A stretch of DNA of 15,432 bases from Phyllobacteriaceae bacterium. GTDB lineage: Bacteria > Pseudomonadota > Alphaproteobacteria > Rhizobiales > Rhizobiaceae. How positions within the stretch are numbered: position 1 is the stretch's first letter; each line of letters begins with the position of its first letter. The position numbers were made by a program, and so were the translations under genes. The notes under the pieces are model-generated. The model did not search any database. It was not told the DNA's origin and worked only from the letters and a program-made list of their open reading frames with translations. Positions 1 through 6,790 of the stretch are shown in pieces. The stretch covers positions 1-15,432 of the forward strand of contig JAHEGF010000057.1 in the NCBI GenBank assembly GCA_024645155.1, given 5' to 3'.

Positions 1-2229
1 AGTGATGGCATCGAGGTATTCGGGTATTCCCTGCAATTTGAGGTGCGAGACAATCTGCTCGACTTCATTGTCGGAAACAAACGGGCCATGAACGCGCTGG
101 ATGCGGCCGCCACCGGCCATGTAAAGCATGTCACCCATGCCCAGCAACTGTTCGGCTCCCTGTTCGCCGAGTATGGTGCGGCTATCGATCTTAGAGGTCA
201 CCTGAAACGAAATCCGGGTCGGGAAATTTGCCTTGATGGTACCGGTGATCACATCGACCGAAGGCCGTTGCGTTGCCATGACGACGTGAATTCCCGCGGC
301 CCGCGCCATCTGCGCCAGGCGCTGAACAGCTCCCTCGATATCCTTGCCGGCAACCATCATCAGATCGGCCATTTCGTCGATGATGACGACGATGAACGGC
401 ATGGGCTGCATATCGAGTTCCTCGGTTTCATAAACCGCTTCGCCGGTCTCCCGGTCAAAGCCGGTTTGAACCGTCCTGGTGATCGGCTTGCCCTTTTTGG
501 CCGCCTCGGCGACACGCTGGTTGAAGCCCTCGATATTGCGAACGCCGACCTTGGACATCTTGCGGTACCGGTCTTCCATCTCGCGAACCGTCCATTTCAG
601 CGCGACAACGGCCTTCTTGGGATCGGTGACAACCGGTGTAAGCAGGTGCGGAATACCGTCATAGACCGACAGTTCGAGCATTTTCGGATCGATCATGATC
701 AGCCGGCATTGCTGCGGGGTCATGCGGTAAAGAATCGACAGGATCATGGTGTTGATCGCGACCGACTTGCCGGAGCCAGTGGTGCCCGCGACCAGCAGAT
801 GCGGCATCTTTGCCAGGTCGGCAATGACCGATTCGCCGTTGATTGTCTTGCCAAGCCCGAAGGCCAGCTTTGCCTTGGTGTTCTCGAAATCCTTGCTGGC
901 CAGCAGTTCGCGCAGGTAGACCGTTTCGCGCGACTGGTTCGGCAGTTCGATACCTATTGCATTGCGCCCGGGTACGACGGCGACGCGTGCGGCAATTGCG
1001 CTCATCGAACGGGCGATATCATCGGCCAGGCCGATTACCCGCGAAGACTTGATCCCCGGCGCCGGCTCCAGTTCATAAAGCGTGACCACAGGGCCTGGGC
1101 GTACCTCGATAATTTCGCCACGGACGCCGAAATCCTCCAGGACACCTTCCAGAAGCCGGGCGTTCTGCTCAAGGGCTTCAGTCGAAAGGCTGGCGTCACG
1201 GGCAATGTTTTTCGGTTCACTCAAAAGGTGGAGCGAGGGCATCTCGAAATCGCTTGAGTGAATAAGGGAAGCTTGCGCCTCGCGGTTTACGCGTTTTCCG
1301 GGCTGGGGCCGTGGCGCCGGTGCTGCAACACGAGATGACAATCCGGGCAAGCCACCGCGGATATCAGTGGGGCCGTCGTCATCGTAGAAATCATCGCCCT
1401 CAAATTCCGGCTCCATACGCCGTGGTGTCACGTCATCCAGATCACCGTCATAGGGCCCGTCTGCCCGGACGCGAAGCGGGGCACCGTGCTGCGCACGTCT
1501 TGTGCGGTGGCGGTGGACAAATGCCCGCGCAGAAAGCCACCAGTGAGCACCAATGCCGATTGCTGTGGATAACAGGCTGTCATGGTCCTCGGCATCCTCG
1601 TCAAGATCATCCTGACTGATTTGGCCGCGCGCCAATTGGGAAGAACTGCCGGACTCGCGGCGCCTGAAATTGCAGGCGAAAAGCATCAAACCGGTCGCCG
1701 GTACCGTCAACAACAACGCCAACAGTACGGCCAGCCAGCCTGCAGGATAGCCGCCGGTGGCAACCGCCGGGAATTTCAGCACCATGTCGCCGGCAATACC
1801 GCCGAGGCCGGAGGGAAGCGGCCAGGTGGATGGCACGCGCATGCAGCCGACAACTGCCGATAACAGCAACAATCCGCCAAACCAGGCGCTGCCACGGCGG
1901 CCCATGTGCGTCGGCATCACGCCTGACGACAGCATGATGCCCCAGACGACAGCAGGAATAAGGGCGAAGAATGCGCCAAGTCCGAAGAACTGCATCGCGA
2001 TGTCGGAAAAGACCGCGCCCGGATAGCCTGCGGCATTGGTGACAGGATTGGCAGTGGCATGACTAAAGCTTGGATCGGCAACGTTCCATGTTGCCAGTGC
2101 GACCACACCAAATGCGCTTACCGCCAAAAGGGTCACGCCGCCGAGCCGCTGCAATTGACGGCTGAGGAAATACCGGAGTGTCCCCTGCGAGGCTGGCAGA
2201 TGCGGTGTTGCTGTGTGGCTATTGGGCAT
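1..2229 (-). CDS. ftsK: DNA translocase FtsK (3' end beyond the window)
   Basis: FtsK is a septum-anchored ATPase that pumps chromosome ends across the closing division site and helps resolve dimers at dif. The frame is open from an ATG at 2227-2229 to base 1, giving 743 residues. The N-terminus (MPNSHTATPHLPASQ) is followed by hydrophobic segments within about residues 28-210, then a hydrophilic linker to roughly 330, then the motor domain. Walker A (GTTGSGKS) is at residues 482-489 and Walker B (FIVVIIDEM) at about 612-620; further downstream are ATQRPSVDVITG and MGDMLYMAGGGR, typical of FtsK. The end of the protein, including the DNA-reading gamma domain, is cut off by the window; rhizobial FtsK is usually about 850-900 residues. 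The start is supported by GGGGAG five bases upstream. A palindromic CtrA-type box lies about 100 bases before the start, suggesting cell-cycle control. Confidence 0.96.
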   Translation of the reverse strand, partial: MPNSHTATPHLPASQGTLRYFLSRQLQRLGGVTLLAVSAFGVVALATWNVADPSFSHATANPVTNAAGYPGAVFSDIAMQFFGLGAFFALIPAVVWGIMLSSGVMPTHMGRRGSAWFGGLLLLSAVVGCMRVPSTWPLPSGLGGIAGDMVLKFPAVATGGYPAGWLAVLLALLLTVPATGLMLFACNFRRRESGSSSQLARGQISQDDLDEDAEDHDSLLSTAIGIGAHWWLSARAFVHRHRTRRAQHGAPLRVRADGPYDGDLDDVTPRRMEPEFEGDDFYDDDGPTDIRGGLPGLSSRVAAPAPRPQPGKRVNREAQASLIHSSDFEMPSLHLLSEPKNIARDASLSTEALEQNARLLEGVLEDFGVRGEIIEVRPGPVVTLYELEPAPGIKSSRVIGLADDIARSMSAIAARVAVVPGRNAIGIELPNQSRETVYLRELLASKDFENTKAKLAFGLGKTINGESVIADLAKMPHLLVAGTTGSGKSVAINTMILSILYRMTPQQCRLIMIDPKMLELSVYDGIPHLLTPVVTDPKKAVVALKWTVREMEDRYRKMSKVGVRNIEGFNQRVAEAAKKGKPITRTVQTGFDRETGEAVYETEELDMQPMPFIVVIIDEMADLMMVAGKDIEGAVQRLAQMARAAGIHVVMATQRPSVDVITGTIKANFPTRISFQVTSKIDSRTILGEQGAEQLLGMGDMLYMAGGGRIQRVHGPFVSDNEVEQIVSHLKLQGIPEYLDAIT

Positions 2230-2322
2230 TCCATCTCCCCACTGTGCGCGGCTATTGGCTGCCCGGGCGGCAACATGCCATGTCCGGGGCAGGCGATTCA
2301 GCGAAAAGATTAGTCTGGCGAA

Positions 2323-2341
2323 GGTTAAGGCCGCATTAACC
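2323..2341 (-). promoter_or_regulatory. CtrA-type binding site upstream of ftsK
   Basis: The sequence reads GGTTAA-N7-TTAACC, a perfect match to the alphaproteobacterial CtrA consensus TTAA-N7-TTAAC on both strands, because the arms are symmetric over six bases. It lies about 95-112 bases upstream of the ftsK start and after the terminator of the ammonium genes, so ftsK is the only likely target. A GATTC at 2295-2299, a CcrM methylation motif, sits between box and gene. That CtrA controls ftsK here is inference from the motif and its position. Confidence 0.65.
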
Positions 2342-2350
2342 ATGCGGCCT
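2328..2350. repeat. 9-bp inverted repeat overlapping the CtrA box
   Basis: The arms AGGCCGCAT (2328-2336) and ATGCGGCCT (2342-2350) are perfect inverted copies around five bases. They overlap the CtrA-type box, so the two palindromes share bases and could not both be extruded or folded at once. There is no T-run on either side, so it is not a standard terminator. It may be a second operator or chance. Confidence 0.5.
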
Positions 2351-2371
2351 GCCAGTTGAGATAAACCGGCG

Positions 2372-2401
2372 GAAAACGGCCCCACCGGAAAGTGGGGCCG
2401 T
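2372..2401 (-). terminator. Rho-independent terminator after amtB2
   Basis: On the minus strand a perfect 10-bp stem (ACGGCCCCAC / GTGGGGCCGT) with a six-base loop is followed directly by TTTTCC. It begins 19 bases after the amtB2 stop codon. It should end transcription of the ammonium block before the ftsK promoter. Confidence 0.85.
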
Positions 2402-2420
2402 CATGATCGTGTGTGGAGTG

Positions 2421-3650
2421 CTATGCGCCGCGAATGTCGGATTCCGGGTTGGCGCCGATGGAATGTATCGACAGGTCCGCACCGCGCATTTCCTCGTTCT
2501 CCGAGAGACGCAAGCCAATGGTTGAACGCAGGCCACCATAGATCACGGCACCTGCCGCAAATGCGTATGCGGCACCAATCAGGCTGCCGGCGACCTGACC
2601 GGCCAGAGTGACACCACCGAGGCCGCCAAATACCTCCAGGCCGAATATGCCTGCGGCAATGCCGCCCCACAGGCCACACAAGCCGTGCAGCGGCCAGACA
2701 CCGAGCACGTCGTCGATCTTCAGTTTTTCCTGGCACCAGGAAAAGCCCTTGACGAAAATCAGGCCCGCCATTCCGCCAACGGCAAATGCACCGATCGGAT
2801 GAAAAATGTCTGATCCCGCGCAAACCGCAACCAACCCCGCCAATGCACCATTGTGGGCAAATCCGGGATCGTTCCGGCCGACGAAGGCTGCAACCAGGAT
2901 ACCGCCGACCATCGCCATCAGGGAGTTGATGGCGACCAGGCCCGTTGCACCGCCGACACTTTGTGCGCTCATGACGTTGAACCCGAACCAGCCGACGCAC
3001 AAAAGCCATGAGCCGAGAGCCAGCCAGGGGATGGAGGATGGCGGTATCGGCATGGATTTACCCGATGCGCTGTACCGGCCAAGCCGTGCGCCGAGCAATA
3101 TGACCGCGCCAAGCGCCAGCCACCCGCCCACAGCATGGACGACAATCGAACCGGCAAAATCATGGAATGGCGCGCCAAAGGTTGCCTCTATCCATCCCTG
3201 AAGGCCGAAATTGCCGTTCCATACGATCCCTTCGAAAAACGGATAGGCCAGACAGACAATAAGTGCGGTAGCCAGGCATTGCGGCAGGAATTTCATGCGC
3301 TCGGCGATACCTCCGGAAATGATCGCGGGTATGGCGGCCGCAAATGTCGTCAGAAAGAAGAATTTCACCAGCGTGAAACCCTGGGGCAGGAATATCTCCC
3401 CGCCTTCACCGCCTGAAAGTATCTTCGCATTGACGAAGAAAGTGATGCCGTAGGCAATGAAGAAGCCAATGAAGAAATAGGAAACCGTTGAAATGGCAAA
3501 ATCAACGAGGATCTTCACCAGTGCATTGACTTGGTTCTTGTGGCGAACGGTTCCGACTTCCAGAAATGCAAATCCGCCGTGCATGGCAAATACCAGTATG
3601 GCACCCATGAGGACGAAAAAGACGTCCCCCCCGATCTGATCCTGCTGCAT
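2421..3650 (-). CDS. Second ammonium channel, Amt family (amtB2)
   Basis: An Amt/MEP/Rh-family channel conducting NH3/NH4+ across the inner membrane. From the ATG at 3648-3650 it has 409 residues. It starts directly with a membrane segment (FFVLMGAILVFAMHGG) and has no cleavable signal peptide, unlike its neighbour. Family residues are present: the ammonium-site Asp164 in DFAGS, the pore histidines His172 (IVVH) and His322 (PLHGLCG), the pore Phe in WFGFN (221-225), and a C-terminal GLRLSENEE segment of the kind that contacts PII. An in-frame start 16 codons earlier at 3698 exists, but the sigma-54-type promoter predicts transcription starting near 3689, inside that extension, so 3650 is preferred. 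It differs strongly from the adjacent amtB, so it is not a recent duplicate. GlnK control of this copy is possible but not shown. Confidence 0.92.
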   Translation of the reverse strand: MQQDQIGGDVFFVLMGAILVFAMHGGFAFLEVGTVRHKNQVNALVKILVDFAISTVSYFFIGFFIAYGITFFVNAKILSGGEGGEIFLPQGFTLVKFFFLTTFAAAIPAIISGGIAERMKFLPQCLATALIVCLAYPFFEGIVWNGNFGLQGWIEATFGAPFHDFAGSIVVHAVGGWLALGAVILLGARLGRYSASGKSMPIPPSSIPWLALGSWLLCVGWFGFNVMSAQSVGGATGLVAINSLMAMVGGILVAAFVGRNDPGFAHNGALAGLVAVCAGSDIFHPIGAFAVGGMAGLIFVKGFSWCQEKLKIDDVLGVWPLHGLCGLWGGIAAGIFGLEVFGGLGGVTLAGQVAGSLIGAAYAFAAGAVIYGGLRSTIGLRLSENEEMRGADLSIHSIGANPESDIRGA

Positions 3651-3698
3651 TGTAACCCCATCCTTTTTTTCTGCGTGCGCAGTTATCGGAGTGTCCAA

Positions 3699-3714
3699 TA
3701 CAAGCCTTGTGCCA
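3699..3714 (-). promoter_or_regulatory. Sigma-54 (-24/-12) promoter of amtB2
   Basis: Minus-strand TGGCACAAGGCTTGTA fits the RpoN consensus TGGCACG-N4-TTGCW except for A in place of G at position 7 and T in place of C in the -12 element. The predicted start of transcription, near 3689, gives a leader of about 40 bases before the ATG at 3650 and argues against the longer reading frame. Two NtrC-like sites lie upstream at an enhancer-like distance. Confidence 0.7.
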
Positions 3715-3767
3715 GTTCGGTTTTCACCTGGAAACCAATCGGTTCACGCTTTCAGGCATCACCTTGT

Positions 3768-3784
3768 TGCTGAAAGTTTGTGCA
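3768..3784. promoter_or_regulatory. NtrC-like enhancer site, promoter-proximal
   Basis: TGCTGAAAGTTTGTGCA matches 11 of 17 positions of the enteric NtrC consensus TGCACCATATTGGTGCA, with both outer TGC/GCA ends kept. It is centred about 87 bases upstream of the predicted amtB2 transcription start. On its own it is weak; its exact 30-bp spacing from the better distal site is what makes it believable. Confidence 0.45.
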
Positions 3785-3797
3785 ATAGGGGTAAAAC

Positions 3798-3814
3798 TGC
3801 ACAAATTTGTTGCA
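3798..3814. promoter_or_regulatory. NtrC-like enhancer site, distal
   Basis: TGCACAAATTTGTTGCA matches 13 of 17 positions of the NtrC consensus, including TGCAC at one end and TGCA at the other. Its centre lies 30 bp (about three helical turns) from the proximal site and about 117 bases upstream of the predicted amtB2 start. It directly abuts the T-run of the amtB terminator. Confidence 0.6.
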
Positions 3815-3815
3815 G

Positions 3816-3842
3816 AAAAATGGTCCGGCGCGAGGCCGGACC
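3816..3842 (-). terminator. Rho-independent terminator after amtB
   Basis: On the minus strand GGTCCGGC and GCCGGACC form a perfect 8-bp stem with a five-base loop, followed by ATTTTTC. It lies 40 bases past the amtB stop. It separates the glnK-amtB transcript from amtB2. Confidence 0.85.
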
Positions 3843-3882
3843 AAGTTAGCAGCTTCAGATAGTCGATGCTGCGGGGTTATTT

Positions 3883-5226
3883 CTAGAAGCGGGTGCCTGC
3901 GGCGGTGAATTCCGGATAAGCCTCCACGCCTACTTCTGCCTTGTCGAGACCGAGAAGTTCTTCTTCCTGGCTGACGCGGATACCGATGCTGGCTTTGAGG
4001 ACGGCCCAGACCAGTCCGCTGGCGATAAAGGTGAATGCACCGATGGCGACAATGCCGAGCGCCTGTGTTGCATAGGAGGCATCGCCATTCGACCAGGGCA
4101 CAATGATGGTACCCCAAACACCGGCGATCAGATGCACCGGAATGGCACCAACCACGTCATCGATCTTCATGCGATCGAGGAACGGTACCGCAAACACGAC
4201 TATGGCACCGCCGACTGCGCCGATAACAACCGATTGCAGGATTGTCGGTGCGAGCGGTTCTGCGGTGATCGAAACGAGTCCGGCCAGGGCGCCGTTTAGC
4301 GCCATCGTGACATCGACGCGCTTGTAGATGATCTGGAGAAGGATGATCACGGTCACAACGCCTGCCGCTGCCGCCATGTTGGTGTTGACGAATATGCGGC
4401 TGATATCGCTGACATCACCGATTGTTCCCATGGCAAGCTGGGAGGCGCCGTTGAACCCGAACCAGCCAAGCCAAAGGACGAAAGTACCTAGTGTTGCAAG
4501 CGGGATCGAGGAACCGGGCATCGGTACGACCTGGCCTTCCTTGGAATATTTCCCGGAACGCGCTCCCAGAATGATCGCTCCGGCCAGTGCGGCCCAACCG
4601 CCGACCGAGTGAACGAGCGTTGAACCGGCGAAATCAGAAAAGCCGCGGGCGTCGAGCCAGCCTGTTCCCCATTCCCACGAACCGGTGATCGGATAGAGAA
4701 ATCCGGTCAGGATGACTGTGAAAATCAGGAATGGCCAAAGCTTGATGCGCTCGGCCAGCGTGCCGGAGACAATGGAAGCGGTCGTGGCGCAGAATACCAT
4801 CTGGAAAAACCAGTCCGATCCGGCCGAATATCCGGTCGACAGGGCTGCTGCGGCCTCGCCTTCGGCGCCAAGGCCGACTGTTTCGAGGACCTTTGGCGAA
4901 AACCACGATCCGAAATAGCCGCCATCGACGCCGTCATACATGAGATTGTATCCGACGAGCCAGAACATCAGGCCGGCAATCGAATAGAGGCTGATATTTT
5001 TCAGGCACTGCATCGAAACATTTTTCGAGCGTACCAGACCGGCTTCTAGCATGGCGAAACCTGCCGCCATCCACATGACCAGAAAGCCGCCGATCAAGAA
5101 CAGCAGCGTGTTGAAAATATATGCCGTGTCAACGACGGTTGCGAATTGCGGCGTCTCTTGTGCCATTGCAGGAAATGCCAGCAGGGCAAGCGATGCAGCC
5201 AGTGTAGGTAGACTAAACAGTTTCAT
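3883..5226 (-). CDS. amtB: Ammonium channel AmtB, paired with glnK
   Basis: A trimeric Amt-family channel that moves ammonium into the cell and is blocked by GlnK when nitrogen is plentiful. It has 447 residues. Residues 1-22 form a signal peptide (LAASLALLAFPAMA, cut before QE), as in E. coli AmtB, and the mature protein carries about eleven membrane spans. Key residues visible are Asp198 in DFAGS, the twin pore histidines His206 (TLVH) and His365 (IPVHLIAG), and the pore phenylalanines Phe145 and Phe258 (WFGFN). The C-terminal GIRVSQEEELLGLD fits the cytosolic tail that touches GlnK. The gene starts 30 bases after the glnK stop with AAGGGA upstream of the ATG, so the two form an operon. A strong terminator follows, separating it from amtB2. 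Confidence 0.97.
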   Translation of the reverse strand: MKLFSLPTLAASLALLAFPAMAQETPQFATVVDTAYIFNTLLFLIGGFLVMWMAAGFAMLEAGLVRSKNVSMQCLKNISLYSIAGLMFWLVGYNLMYDGVDGGYFGSWFSPKVLETVGLGAEGEAAAALSTGYSAGSDWFFQMVFCATTASIVSGTLAERIKLWPFLIFTVILTGFLYPITGSWEWGTGWLDARGFSDFAGSTLVHSVGGWAALAGAIILGARSGKYSKEGQVVPMPGSSIPLATLGTFVLWLGWFGFNGASQLAMGTIGDVSDISRIFVNTNMAAAAGVVTVIILLQIIYKRVDVTMALNGALAGLVSITAEPLAPTILQSVVIGAVGGAIVVFAVPFLDRMKIDDVVGAIPVHLIAGVWGTIIVPWSNGDASYATQALGIVAIGAFTFIASGLVWAVLKASIGIRVSQEEELLGLDKAEVGVEAYPEFTAAGTRF

Positions 5227-5256
5227 TGGAGATTCCCTTGGTCGGTATTGGTGCGC

Positions 5257-5595
5257 CTAAAGCGCATCGCTATCGGATTCGCCGGTGCGGATACGCACGG
5301 CATGTTCTACTGGAAGGACGAAAATCTTGCCGTCGCCGATGGTTCCGGTTTTGGCGGCTTCGGTAATTGCACTGACCGTTGCGTCGACAGCCTCCGAAGA
5401 GATGGCAACCTCGACTTTCAGTTTCGGAAGGAAACTGACCGAATACTCGGCGCCACGATAAATTTCCGTATGTCCCTTTTGCCGCCCGTAACCCTTGACC
5501 TCGGTTACGGTCAGCCCCTCAATTCCGGCTCCGGTAAGCGCTTCGCGCACGGCGTCGAGTTTGAACGGTTTGATGATGGCCATCACAAGCTTCAT
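5257..5595 (-). CDS. glnK: Nitrogen regulatory protein PII, GlnK
   Basis: A trimeric PII signal protein that binds ATP/ADP and 2-oxoglutarate, reads the cell's nitrogen state and plugs AmtB when unmodified. At 112 residues it is the standard family length. The T-loop (about residues 37-55) contains Tyr51, the uridylylation site, in the pattern IYRGAEY, and Gln39. The B-loop region is TGTIGDGKIFV (about 83-93), and the C-terminal part has VRIRTGE. AAGGTG lies seven bases before the ATG. The tight link to amtB is the reason for calling it GlnK and not GlnB. A sigma-54-type promoter at 5681-5696 predicts a leader of about 75 bases and induction under nitrogen limitation. Confidence 0.96.
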   Translation of the reverse strand: MKLVMAIIKPFKLDAVREALTGAGIEGLTVTEVKGYGRQKGHTEIYRGAEYSVSFLPKLKVEVAISSEAVDATVSAITEAAKTGTIGDGKIFVLPVEHAVRIRTGESDSDAL

Positions 5596-5680
5596 GAAGT
5601 CACACCTTGTTCTGTGCGGTTCCCCGCATTGCTATGAAATGCCGCTTCGCCGCTGTGGCGAGCGCGATCAAGGTATGGAA

Positions 5681-5696
5681 ATCAAGCTTCGTGCCA
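5681..5696 (-). promoter_or_regulatory. Sigma-54 (-24/-12) promoter of glnK-amtB
   Basis: Minus-strand TGGCACGAAGCTTGAT matches the RpoN consensus TGGCACG-N4-TTGCW at every fixed base except A for C in the -12 element. Transcription should start near 5670. I found no full NtrC palindrome upstream, only a GCACCA half-site (minus strand, about 5760-5765). Confidence 0.7.
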
Positions 5697-5756
5697 GAAT
5701 CGAAAAAAAATGATATCTAACTGAAAAATATGATAAATTATCGGAAAGACAAAACC

Positions 5757-5781
5757 TTCTGGTGCTATTAGATTGCCAGAA
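5757..5781. repeat. Inverted repeat between tesB and glnK
   Basis: TTCTGG (5757-5762) and CCAGAA (5776-5781) are perfect 6-bp arms around 13 bases. On the minus strand the second arm is followed by GGTTTTG, so this could be a weak terminator for tesB. It also carries a GCACCA half-site resembling part of an NtrC site. Neither role is secure. Confidence 0.35.
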
Positions 5782-5817
5782 ATGCCTAAATGTTAGCCAT
5801 AGAAAAGACAGTGTCTA

Positions 5818-6687
5818 TTATTTAGGCATCTTCAATCTGATCAGGCCTTCCTGCGCTACCGAAGCGACCAGGGTTCCGTCCCGCGCATAGAGCATGCCGC
5901 GGGTAAAGCCGCGCGAGCCCGACGACGACGGAGTGTCCTGCGAATAAAGCATCCAGTCGGCAAGGTCGTAAGGCCGATGGAACCACATCGCATGGTCGAG
6001 GCTGGCAACTTGCATGTCAGGATCAAAGACGGCACGGCCGTGCGGGAATGTTGCCGTGTCGAGAAGCGTCATGTCGGACAGATAGGCGAGAACGGCAGCC
6101 TGGATAGTGCGGTCATCGGGTGTCGGTCCTGTGGCGCGGACCCAGACATCCTGACGCGGCGGCAGCGGCACACGGCTTACGTAGTGCTCGAGCTTTACCG
6201 GTTTCATGTCGATCGGACGGTCGTGTTGCCAGAATTTCCTGATGTTCTCGGGAATTTCGAAATCGGACTGGCTGATCAGCTCCTTGCGATTGGCGAGGTT
6301 TTCGGGGGCGGTTACGTCCTTGGGCATGGGCATCTGGAAATCGAGGCCCGGTTCCTCTTTCTGGAACGACGCCTCCAGCGAAAAGATCGCCCGGCCTTTC
6401 TGGATCGCCACAACGCGCCGGGTCGTGAATGAAAGGCCGTCACGGATCCGGTCAACATCATAAATGATGGGAATGGACGGATCGCCCGGCAGCATGAAGT
6501 ATCCATGCAGGGAATGCACGTGGCGGCCGGTCTCGACCGTACGCTGGGCCGCGACCAGGGCCTGGGCAATAACCTGACCGCCAAAAACGCGTATCCAGGT
6601 CACTTTCGGGCTGACGCCGCGATAGAGATTGTGTTCGATCTTTTCGAGGTCCAAAATGGACAACAGTTCCTGCATGGCATGCGGCAT
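5818..6687 (-). CDS. tesB: Acyl-CoA thioesterase II (TesB)
   Basis: Hydrolyses medium- and long-chain acyl-CoA to free fatty acid and CoA. The 289-residue protein is a double hotdog fold: RVFGGQVIAQAL opens the first half and LDHAMWFHRP marks the second. Compared with E. coli TesB (Asp204, Thr228, Gln278), the catalytic positions are Asp205 (SDMTLL), Ser229 (VASLDH) and Gln279 (SVAQEG); Ser in place of Thr keeps the hydroxyl. The ATG at 6687 is chosen because GAGGAG stands ten bases upstream. A longer GTG start at 6705 would place that ribosome site inside the gene, and a second ATG four codons in is less well spaced. It is divergent from the ubiH-like gene with a 103-base shared promoter region. 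Confidence 0.93.
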   Translation of the reverse strand: MPHAMQELLSILDLEKIEHNLYRGVSPKVTWIRVFGGQVIAQALVAAQRTVETGRHVHSLHGYFMLPGDPSIPIIYDVDRIRDGLSFTTRRVVAIQKGRAIFSLEASFQKEEPGLDFQMPMPKDVTAPENLANRKELISQSDFEIPENIRKFWQHDRPIDMKPVKLEHYVSRVPLPPRQDVWVRATGPTPDDRTIQAAVLAYLSDMTLLDTATFPHGRAVFDPDMQVASLDHAMWFHRPYDLADWMLYSQDTPSSSGSRGFTRGMLYARDGTLVASVAQEGLIRLKMPK

Positions 6688-6709
6688 TACGGCGCCACTC
6701 CTCACGGTT

Positions 6710-6730
6710 CACGGCTCTCAACAAGCCGTG
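6710..6730. repeat. Inverted repeat in the tesB / ubiH-like promoter region
   Basis: CACGGCT and AGCCGTG are perfect 7-bp arms with a seven-base loop, lying just upstream of the tesB ribosome-binding site. It could be an operator for the divergent pair or a hairpin in the tesB leader. No clear -35/-10 pair is visible for either gene. Confidence 0.4.
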
Positions 6731-6790
6731 TCCACCATGATAGTGATGAATGTCAACGCATATGGGTACAATGTTGCGGAGCATCAGACT

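Noticed and set aside
43..1257. Long plus-strand open frame opposite ftsK
   Set aside because: It is in codon register with ftsK on the other strand, has no recognisable domain, and FtsK is certain there.
5757..5781. NtrC site for glnK
   Set aside because: Only one GCACCA half matches; the other half and the spacing do not fit the 17-base consensus.
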